DNA of 64,000 nt, taken from positions 248,001 through 312,000 of the forward strand of contig NZ_CADIKC010000003.1 of the NCBI RefSeq assembly GCF_902859805.1, given 5' to 3'. A program made the position numbers and the translations under genes. Source of the stretch: Paraburkholderia sediminicola. Lineage in GTDB: Bacteria; Pseudomonadota; Gammaproteobacteria; Burkholderiales; Burkholderiaceae. The notes beneath the pieces were generated by a model, which saw nothing but the letters and a program-made list of their open reading frames with translations, had not been told where the DNA came from and made no database searches. Shown here in pieces: positions 57,967 through 64,000 of the stretch. The first letter of the stretch is position 1; each line of letters begins with the position of its first letter.

Positions 57967-58170
57967 ATGGCCCGCATTACCGTCGAAGACTGCCTCAAAC
58001 AGATTCCGAACCGTTTCGAACTCGCGCTTGCCGCGACCTATCGCGCGCGTCAGCTCGCACAAGGTCACACGCCGAAGATCGAAAGCCGCGACAAGCCCAC
58101 GGTCGTCGCATTGCGCGAAATCGCAGCTGGCCAGGTTGGCGTCGAAATGTTGAAGAAGGTGCCTGTCTAA
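57967..58170 (+). CDS. rpoZ: RNA polymerase omega subunit
   Basis: A 67-residue omega subunit that assists beta' folding and RNA polymerase assembly, and is part of the ppGpp site. It begins [29 protein letters not shown], the standard motif. GAAAGAAGG lies before the ATG. A 140-base gap after gmk carries TAGAAT (57853-57858), a possible separate -10 element. spoT follows after 91 bases. Confidence 0.95.
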
Positions 58171-58261
58171 GGCGCGCCCTTCCGTTTTCGATTGCCCACG
58201 TGCCATGTAATTGCATCAACGTACAGACCGGCGTCCAACCCTAACCGCTACGGAGGCGAAA

Positions 58262-60616
58262 TTGAGTACTACCCCGCCCACCGCCACGGAAGTGGAACAC
58301 GACGCCGATTCGCCCTCGTCTGCACGGAAGTACATCGACGCGGTCCTCGAACAGTCGTTTCGCCATCTGTTCGGGCCGACCGCCACGCCGGAGCAACCGC
58401 GCCGGCATGACGTCGTTTCGATCGCCAAACTGACAGGCGTTCTGTCCGGTTATCTGCAACCGGAAGAAATCAAGGACATCAAGGCGGCGTTCCATTTCAG
58501 CGACGAAGCCCACCTTGGCCAGTATCGCCAGAGCGGCGAGCCCTACATCACCCATCCTGTTGCCGTCGCGGAAATCTGCGCCGGCTGGAATCTCGACGCC
58601 CAGTCGATCATGGCGGCGCTGCTGCATGATGTGATGGAAGACCAGGGCGTGACCAAGGCCGAACTCGCCGAGCGATTCGGCGCGAAGGTCGCGGAACTGG
58701 TGGACGGCTTGTCGAAGCTGGACAAGATGGAGTTTCGCAATCGCGAAGAGGCGCAGGCGGAAAACTTCCGCAAGATGCTCCTCGCGATGGCGCGCGACGT
58801 CCGCGTGATTCTGGTCAAGCTTGCCGACCGGCTGCACAACATGCGCACGCTGGGTGCGGTGCCGCACGAAAAGCGCCGCCGCGTGGCTCGCGAAACGCTG
58901 GATATCTACGCGCCGATCGCCCACCGGCTTGGCCTGAACAATACTTATCGCGAGCTACAGGACCTGAGCTTCGCGAACTTCAACCCGCATCGCTACGCCA
59001 CGCTCGAAAAAGCCGTCAAGGCCGCGCGCGGCAACCGGCGCGAAGTGGTCGGCAAGATTCTGGAGTCGGTGCAGCGCGCGATTGCCGACGCGAAGCTCGA
59101 CGCCGAAGTCACCGGTCGCGAGAAAACCATCTTCAGTATCTATAAGAAGATGCGCGACAAGCAGTTGTCGTTCTCGCAGGTGCTCGACGTGTACGGCTTC
59201 CGCGTGGTGGTCGAAAGTGCGCTTGAGTGCTACACCTGCATCGGCGCGCTGCACGCGCTCTACAAGCCGGTGCCGGGCAAGTTCAAGGATTACATCGCGA
59301 TCCCGAAGGTGAACGGCTATCAGTCGCTGCACACCACGCTGGTCGGCCCGTTCGGCGCGCCGATCGAGTTCCAGGTGCGCACGCGCAAGATGCACGAGAT
59401 CGCCGAAGCGGGCGTTGCCGCGCACTGGCTGTACAAGAACGGCGGCGCGGATCTGAACGATGTGCAAAAGCGCGCGCACCAGTGGCTGAAGTCGTTGCTC
59501 GACATTCAGAGCGAAGCGGGCGATTCGAGCGAATTCCTCGAACACGTCAAGATCGATCTGTTCCCGGATGCGGTCTACGTGTTTACGCCGAAGTCGAAGA
59601 TCATGGCGCTGCCGCGCGGCGCCACCGCACTCGACTTCGCGTATTCGATCCACAGCGACCTCGGCAACCAGTGCGTCGCAGTGAAGATCAACAACGAACT
59701 GCTGCCGCTGCGCACTGAGCTGAAGAGCGGCGATATCGTCGAAGTCATTACGGCGCCCTATTCGAAGCCGAATCCGGCGTGGCTGGGATTCGTGCGCACC
59801 GGCAAGGCGCGTTCGGCGATCCGCCACTACCTGAAGACCATGCGTCTGAACGAGTCCGTACAGCTCGGCGAGCGTCTCGTCGACCAGGCGCTGAAGGGCT
59901 ATGGGTTGGCGTTGTCAGACGTCACGCCTGAGGCGTGGGAAAAGCTGGTGCAGTGGACGGGCAACAAGAACCGTCAGGAAATCTTCGCGGATATCGGCCT
60001 CGGCCGCCGTGTCGCCGCGGTCATGGCCAAGCGTATCGAAGTGCTGATGAGCGGCCGCGATGCGGACGACGATGGCTCGCGCGACGGCACAACCTCGCAT
60101 GCGCCGCCGGTCGTGATCACCGGTACCGAAGGCATGTCGGTGCAACTGTCCGCGTGCTGCCGTCCGATTCCGGGCGACGACATCATGGGCTACATCGGTA
60201 TCGGCCTCGGCATGGCGATCCACACCACGGACTGCCGCGTTGCGCAGCGTATCCACCGCCGCGATCCGGGCCGTTGGATCGATGTGGCGTGGGCGCCGCA
60301 GCCGGGGCGTCTGTTCGACGTCGCGGTGAAGGTGCTGGTCAAGAACACCAAGGGCGTATTTGCCCGCGTGGCGGCCGACATCACATCGGCGGATGCGAAC
60401 ATCGTCCACATCGCGATGGACGAAGACCTGTCGCAGGAATCCACGGTGCTGCGCTTCGTGATTCAGGTCAGCGATCGCGTCCATCTCGCCAACGTCATGC
60501 GCCGCGTGCGTACGAATCCTGACGTGATGCGTATTGCGCGCGAACGGCCGAGCGAGGACGGGCATCACCGCCATGACGGCGGGATGCGGATCGACCGCGA
60601 GCGCGCGGATTACTGA
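58262..60616 (+). CDS. spoT: Bifunctional (p)ppGpp synthetase / hydrolase SpoT
   Basis: A 784-residue long RelA/SpoT protein. The HD hydrolase domain comes first (about residues 70-220) with the metal motif LLHDVMEDQ (His122, Asp123). The synthetase domain follows (EKTIFSIYKKMRDK; DVYGFRVVV; NGYQSLHTTLVGPFG), then TGS (DLFPDAVYVFTPKSKIM), a helical and zinc-finger-like part with VQLSACCRPIPGD, and ACT at the C-terminus. The intact HD motif and the gene position after rpoZ support SpoT rather than RelA. I choose TTG at 58262 because a perfect CGGAGG lies five to eight bases upstream; an in-frame ATG at 58211 has no such site. Confidence 0.9.
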   Translation: MSTTPPTATEVEHDADSPSSARKYIDAVLEQSFRHLFGPTATPEQPRRHDVVSIAKLTGVLSGYLQPEEIKDIKAAFHFSDEAHLGQYRQSGEPYITHPVAVAEICAGWNLDAQSIMAALLHDVMEDQGVTKAELAERFGAKVAELVDGLSKLDKMEFRNREEAQAENFRKMLLAMARDVRVILVKLADRLHNMRTLGAVPHEKRRRVARETLDIYAPIAHRLGLNNTYRELQDLSFANFNPHRYATLEKAVKAARGNRREVVGKILESVQRAIADAKLDAEVTGREKTIFSIYKKMRDKQLSFSQVLDVYGFRVVVESALECYTCIGALHALYKPVPGKFKDYIAIPKVNGYQSLHTTLVGPFGAPIEFQVRTRKMHEIAEAGVAAHWLYKNGGADLNDVQKRAHQWLKSLLDIQSEAGDSSEFLEHVKIDLFPDAVYVFTPKSKIMALPRGATALDFAYSIHSDLGNQCVAVKINNELLPLRTELKSGDIVEVITAPYSKPNPAWLGFVRTGKARSAIRHYLKTMRLNESVQLGERLVDQALKGYGLALSDVTPEAWEKLVQWTGNKNRQEIFADIGLGRRVAAVMAKRIEVLMSGRDADDDGSRDGTTSHAPPVVITGTEGMSVQLSACCRPIPGDDIMGYIGIGLGMAIHTTDCRVAQRIHRRDPGRWIDVAWAPQPGRLFDVAVKVLVKNTKGVFARVAADITSADANIVHIAMDEDLSQESTVLRFVIQVSDRVHLANVMRRVRTNPDVMRIARERPSEDGHHRHDGGMRIDRERADY

Positions 60617-60751
60617 TCTGACGGCTGGCTGGGTCTGCTCGACTACACATTCGGACGTTTGCTCGTCTCGGGCGACATCAGGCGGCCTTCGTTCGAATCT
60701 GAACCCACCTGCCAGCCAGCGAGTCTCGCCGGAACTTCAGGGAGAACGCTT

Positions 60752-61243
60752 ATGAACGTAGCTGACCTCACCGGCGTGGCGCTCGATTATTGGGTGGCCC
60801 GCAGCCTGCACGACTTCGTGCGCGAAATCTACTTTACCGACAGCGGCGAAACCGTTTCGATCCGAGGCAATGACCGCGGCCGCCCGTGGGATGGCCGCTT
60901 TACGCCGTCCTCGTCATGGGAAGCTGCCGCTGCGGTACTGGAGCGCGCACAACGGCTGGAGGTGCGTGAGCGGACCGAGGAGCATGGCGCGGCACATTGC
61001 ATCGCGGAGTTCGAAGGCGGCCATCGAACCGTGGAAGGGCGGGGAGATTCGTTGCGGATCGCGCTGCTGCGGGCGTTTGTTGAAAGCCGTTTCGGCGCTA
61101 GTGTGGACGAGGTATTGCGGCAGGCGCAGGCTGTGACTGGCGAGCGCGCGGTGCTGATCGGCGAGGAATCGGCGGACAGGCCGTTCGCGGATGTGCCGAG
61201 TCCCGATGGGCAGATCGGTGATATTCAGTCGATACCGCGATAG
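60752..61243 (+). CDS. DUF2591 (phage NinX-like) family protein
   Basis: A 163-residue protein opening with NVADLTGVALDYWVARSLHDF, which matches the DUF2591 family of lambdoid phage NinX proteins (ADL.G..LDYWVA). The family tail pattern IALLRAFVESRFG is also seen. The middle (GRPWDGRFTPSSSWEAAAAVLERA) is like the family. A GGGAGAA ribosome site lies upstream of the ATG. No other phage gene is nearby, so this is a stranded or domesticated phage gene. Its function is unknown. Confidence 0.7.
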   Translation: MNVADLTGVALDYWVARSLHDFVREIYFTDSGETVSIRGNDRGRPWDGRFTPSSSWEAAAAVLERAQRLEVRERTEEHGAAHCIAEFEGGHRTVEGRGDSLRIALLRAFVESRFGASVDEVLRQAQAVTGERAVLIGEESADRPFADVPSPDGQIGDIQSIPR

Positions 61244-61317
61244 CTGCGGTGACGCTGCCAAGGCCTGAGAGGCCGCGGCAGGGTGGACCGGTTGAAGCGG
61301 AACCGGTCACGCAAAAA

Positions 61318-61346
61318 CAAAGGGCCTTCCGATCGGAAGGCCCTTC
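61318..61346 (-). terminator. Terminator-like hairpin after tRNA-Arg copy 1
   Basis: AGGGCCTTCCGATCGGAAGG is almost fully self-complementary, and a T-rich tract follows on the minus strand. Confidence 0.7.
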
Positions 61347-61351
61347 ATAGG

Positions 61352-61428
61352 TGGTGCGGCTGGCAGGATTCGAACCCACGACCCCTTGGTTCGTAGCCAA
61401 GTACTCTATCCAACTGAGCTACAGCCGC
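61352..61428 (-). tRNA. tRNA-Arg (anticodon ACG), copy 1
   Basis: A 77-base gene with encoded CCA. The acceptor GCGGCTG/CAGCCGC and the anticodon arm CTTGG-CTACGAA-CCAAG give anticodon ACG, normally edited to ICG by TadA. It is identical in sequence to the second copy at 61518-61594. Confidence 0.95.
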
Positions 61429-61482
61429 ACGCGAAACGGGTGACGCTAAATGCGATGATACTGCAATGAGGCTCGGTAAAAC

Positions 61483-61511
61483 GTAAGGGCCTCCCCGGAG
61501 GGAGGCCCTCG
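61483..61511 (-). terminator. Terminator-like hairpin after tRNA-Arg copy 2
   Basis: GGGCCTCC-CCGG-GGAGGCCC-type stem between the two tRNA copies, with a moderately T-rich exit on the minus strand. Confidence 0.6.
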
Positions 61512-61517
61512 AATAAG

Positions 61518-61594
61518 TGGTGCGGCTGGCAGGATTCGAACCCACGACCCCTTGGTTCGTAGCCAAGTACTCTATCCAACTGAGCTACAGCCGC
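61518..61594 (-). tRNA. tRNA-Arg (anticodon ACG), copy 2
   Basis: A second 77-base gene identical to copy 1 over its full length, 166 bases away. It is transcribed first. Both probably arose by tandem duplication of a unit that includes the downstream hairpin. Confidence 0.95.
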
Positions 61595-61714
61595 ACGCAG
61601 AAACGAGATTATAGCAAAGGTTTTCAAAAAGGGAAGCATGTAACTGCGATTTGTCTCATTGCCCCGATCGTGTACCCTTGATAGGCAGTCGCTTGCTGCA
61701 GTTAACGGACCATC

Positions 61715-62293
61715 ATGAACAAGGCCTTTGTCAAAGAGTCGAGCGAAGAGAATGACGACGATCTCGACGTCGCCCAGCCCGAAATCCCCCCGGGTACGAA
61801 AAACTACATCACGCCTGCCGGTTACCGGCGGATGCGCGACGAACTGCTGCATCTGATCGATGTCGAGCGGCCGGAGGTGGTCAGACTGGTGTCGTGGGCG
61901 GCCTCGAACGGCGACCGCTCGGAAAACGGCGACTACATCTATGGCAAGCGCCGTTTGCGAGAAATTGATCGGCGGATTCGCTTTCTGACCAAGCGCCTCG
62001 ACATCGCTGAAATCGTCGACAGCAGCAAACAGGAAAACGTCGATCAGGTTTTCTTCGGCGCGACCGTCGAATATGCGACGGAAGATGGCGAGGTGCATTC
62101 CCTGACGATTGTCGGCGTCGATGAGGTTGATCTGGATGTCGGCCACGTGAGCTGGATCTCGCCGATCGCGCGGGCGCTGCTCAAGGCCAAAATCGGCGAT
62201 ACGGTGACGTTGTACACGCCGGCCGGCCCACAGCCGATCGACATCCTGGACGTCAAGTATCCCCCGCCCGATACCGGCGGCGCTGCAGCATAA
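61715..62293 (+). CDS. greB: Transcription elongation factor GreB
   Basis: A 192-residue Gre factor that rescues backtracked RNA polymerase. After an acidic N-terminal extension (about 28 residues), the coiled coil begins with NYITPAGYRRMRDELLHLI. The tip motif is SWAASNGDRSENGDYIYGKRRLREID, whose Asp/Glu act in the polymerase secondary channel and whose basic patch marks GreB rather than GreA. The C-terminal FKBP-like domain follows. Confidence 0.92.
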   Translation: MNKAFVKESSEENDDDLDVAQPEIPPGTKNYITPAGYRRMRDELLHLIDVERPEVVRLVSWAASNGDRSENGDYIYGKRRLREIDRRIRFLTKRLDIAEIVDSSKQENVDQVFFGATVEYATEDGEVHSLTIVGVDEVDLDVGHVSWISPIARALLKAKIGDTVTLYTPAGPQPIDILDVKYPPPDTGGAAA

Positions 62294-62320
62294 AAAAAGG
62301 CGCCGCGAACGGCGCCTTCG
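62293..62320 (-). terminator. Terminator of the porin gene
   Basis: AGGCGCCG-CGAA-CGGCGCCT with seven T on the minus strand. It lies 25 bases beyond the porin stop. On the plus strand it may also help end greB. Confidence 0.85.
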
Positions 62321-62344
62321 ATACTGCAGGTGTTGCCAGCTGCT

Positions 62345-63493
62345 TTAGAAGCGGTGACGCAGACCTGCGGTCACAGCGATTTGCTTGTTGTTGTTCGAAG
62401 CGCCCAGACCGTTGATGTCGGCATCGACGATGGCGTTTTCGTTGACTTGCTGGTATTCGCCTTGCAGGTACACGTCCGTACGCTTGGACAGCGCATACGC
62501 GGTTTGCAGGTTGAACTGGTTCCAGTGCGGACGCGTGCCGGCCAGGCTTGCACGGGTGTACGTGTACGAACCGGCGATGCTCACTGCCGGCGTCAGCGCG
62601 TAGCGAGCGTTAGCTTCGAAGTTCTGGAAGTGCGCGCTGCTGCCGCCGAAGCCACCGATACCGGCCGATTGACCCGATGCGCCTGCACCGATGCCGGCCA
62701 GACCCGACAGATTCGTTTGCGAGTACACGAGGCCGACAGTAGCCGGGCCGAATGCATAGTTAGCACCTGCGCCCCACGTTTGCTGGCGAGCAGCAAAGAA
62801 GGTGTTGTCGCTCGACACTGCGCCGCCCGAATTGAACGCTGCAGCTGCGCCAGTTGCGCCGTTGCTGTTCAGTTGCAGGTAAGCAGCAGCGAGGTTCAGG
62901 CCGCCCCAGTTATACGATGCGCCCGCGCTGTACGCACGGTTGTTGGCGAAGCCGTCAGCCTGGTTCGAGAAACCGTACATGCCGCCGAACTTGAAGCCGC
63001 CGTAGTTCACGCTCTGGTACTTGACCGAGTTGTTGACGCGGAACGAGTTGTTCAGGTTGTCGTTATCGAACGGGTGCGCGAACTGCGTGCCGCCGTATTG
63101 CGTGCCGGTCAGTGCCAGCGGGCCCACGTAGTCGACCATGCTGTCGTATTGACGACCGAGGGTCACGGCGCCGAACTGGTCGCTCGTCAAACCGACGAAC
63201 GCTTGACGGCCGAATTCGCGGCCACCTTGTTTCAGCGTGCCGTCATTGATGCCGAAGCCGTTTTCCAACGTGAAGATGGCCTTGAGACCGCCACCGAGAT
63301 CCTCAGAACCACGCAGGCCCCAACGGCTGCCGTTCACCGAGCCGCTCGTTTCTTGCCAGTTGCTGTGGCCGTGCTGGTTATTGGTATAGGTGATGCCGGC
63401 GTCGATCAAGCCATACAGCGTGACGCTGCTTTGGGCATGTGCTGCCGTTGCAAAAACGCCCGTGAGGGCCGCGACCATGAGAGTCTTTTTCAT
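62345..63493 (-). CDS. Outer-membrane porin, Burkholderia trimeric type (Porin_4)
   Basis: A 382-residue general porin. The signal peptide ends ATAAHA, then the mature chain starts QSSVTLYGLIDAGITY, the family's first strand. GSRWGLRGSEDLGGGLKAIFTLENGF and FGRQAFVGLTSDQFGAVTLGRQYD are typical, and the chain ends in a terminal Phe (LRHRF) for outer-membrane assembly. A Gly/Ala/Ser-rich stretch (about residues 267-298) is a surface loop. The start at 63493 follows CGGAG (minus strand). It diverges from the predicted small RNA at the right end. Confidence 0.92.
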   Translation of the reverse strand: MKKTLMVAALTGVFATAAHAQSSVTLYGLIDAGITYTNNQHGHSNWQETSGSVNGSRWGLRGSEDLGGGLKAIFTLENGFGINDGTLKQGGREFGRQAFVGLTSDQFGAVTLGRQYDSMVDYVGPLALTGTQYGGTQFAHPFDNDNLNNSFRVNNSVKYQSVNYGGFKFGGMYGFSNQADGFANNRAYSAGASYNWGGLNLAAAYLQLNSNGATGAAAAFNSGGAVSSDNTFFAARQQTWGAGANYAFGPATVGLVYSQTNLSGLAGIGAGASGQSAGIGGFGGSSAHFQNFEANARYALTPAVSIAGSYTYTRASLAGTRPHWNQFNLQTAYALSKRTDVYLQGEYQQVNENAIVDADINGLGASNNNKQIAVTAGLRHRF

Positions 63494-63863
63494 CTTGTAA
63501 CTCCGAGAGCTAGAGTGGGCGTTGAACCCAGGCTTAAGGAGACCATCACGCGGGCGCTGCGAGAGGCGAAATCCGCATGAGAAGCGCGCTGTACGCCACG
63601 CGCGCCGGTTTCCGGTTACGCAGAGTGTAGAGAGACGCTCGCAAAGCGGATGTTCCGATTTTCGCAATAAAGTATTACTGGATATGAAACGATATACGAA
63701 TACCGTTTAAGCCTTGCTGATAAAGGCTCGCGGCGTTATTGAGGGGGCGTGAGAAGATGAGTCAACTGAATCGCGTTGCACATTCGCTACAGTAATCGAT
63801 GCAAAAAAACAACGCAATAAATCGTAAAAAAGGATTGTTGTCGCTATAGCAATAGATGGTTGT
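63494..63863. other. A+T-rich intergenic region upstream of the porin
   Basis: No protein-coding gene is supported. It must contain the porin promoter on the minus strand, but I cannot fix clear -10 and -35 elements. A+T content rises strongly to the right of 63650. Confidence 0.5.
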
Positions 63864-63903
63864 CGATTATGTGAATAATCGTTTTCGACCAAACCGTTAT
63901 ACT
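63864..63903 (+). promoter_or_regulatory. Promoter with operator-like inverted repeat
   Basis: TATACT lies at 63898-63903. No -35 hexamer is seen 16-18 bases before it. In its place is CGATTAT-GTGA-ATAATCG (63864-63881), a perfect seven-base inverted repeat centred about 37 bases before the expected start, with an outer GTCGA/TCGAC pair (63862-63866, 63885-63889). This arrangement suits an activator-dependent promoter. Confidence 0.5.
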
Positions 63904-63994
63904 GAAATCTCTGCTTTCCGAAGCAGACTTTTTCGTTGACGAAAAAGATCTCCAAACCTTTGTCGGCGCGACTTCCCAGTCGCGCTTTTTTTTT
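63904..63994 (+). ncRNA. Predicted three-hairpin small RNA
   Basis: Three consecutive perfect hairpins fit in about 90 bases: TCTGCTT-TCCG-AAGCAGA (63910-63927), CTTTTTCGT/ACGAAAAAG (63928-63947), and, after a single-stranded 17-base linker, GCGCGAC-TTCCCA-GTCGCGC followed by nine T (63966-63994). The last is a strong intrinsic terminator. No open reading frame fits. Together with the promoter this has the look of a trans-acting small RNA. Its end is six bases from the window edge, so an attenuator for a gene beyond cannot be excluded. Confidence 0.6.
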
Positions 63995-64000
63995 GCCTGC

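Noticed and set aside
63707..63955. Minus-strand open frame of 82 codons at the right edge
   Set aside because: It is antisense to the predicted small RNA and promoter in A+T-rich DNA, has no ribosome site, and has no recognisable pattern.

Overview
The window comes from a GC-rich betaproteobacterial chromosome, most likely Paraburkholderia/Burkholderia (Burkholderiaceae). This rests on base composition, on protein families typical of the group (two-domain RibBA-like protein, Burkholderia-type trimeric porin, NinX/DUF2591 protein) and on conserved gene order such as rdgB-hemW, yicC-gmk-rpoZ-spoT and ribBA-ribH-nusB. It is mostly core metabolism and information processing. I see no intact insertion sequence, integrase, CRISPR array or secretion system.

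Layout. 1-5.9 kb: the 3' end of ispH, then a branched-chain amino acid ABC importer (binding protein, livH, livM, livG, livF). 5.9-12.7 kb: GNAT acetyltransferase, argD, an iron-sulfur/flavin reductase, an SDR protein, a small membrane protein, rsuA and an MFS exporter. 12.9-22.5 kb: one peptide-scavenging cluster made of an RpiR-type regulator, isoaspartyl peptidase, a GsiABCD-type oligopeptide importer, a DmpA-type self-processing aminopeptidase and a DppA-type zinc D-aminopeptidase. Several of these genes overlap or abut. 22.5-36.8 kb: mixed single genes (secreted hydrolase, amino acid permease, hemN, uppP, trmB, yggT, dehydratase, LysE exporter) with tRNA-Leu(CAA) and tRNA-Gly(CCC). 36.9-40.3 kb: ubiD, a long structured leader, and a membrane-anchored lytic transglycosylase.

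40.4-49.2 kb: riboflavin genes in two minus-strand blocks (ribD-ribE and ribBA-ribH-nusB) on either side of plus-strand ilvD, followed by hemL. 49.2-53.2 kb: an EVE-like protein, a Bcr/CflA exporter, RidA, two small secreted proteins and tRNA-Ser(UGA). 53.3-62.3 kb: hemW-rdgB-rph on the minus strand, divergent from yicC-gmk-rpoZ-spoT, then a NinX-like protein, two identical tRNA-Arg(ACG) genes and greB. 62.3-64.0 kb: a porin, with a probable divergent small RNA at the right edge.

The signals most worth a second look are non-coding. One is an apparent small RNA at about 63,904-63,994: three hairpins, the last a terminator, behind a TATACT box and a perfect operator-like inverted repeat, divergent from the porin. 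The other is the roughly 340-nt leader of the transglycosylase at 38,788-39,128, which has a near-consensus promoter, a closed multi-branch fold and two internal terminator-like hairpins. Other points are a RibBA whose GTP cyclohydrolase II half lacks the zinc cysteines, and a small secreted protein with two amyloid-like repeats.
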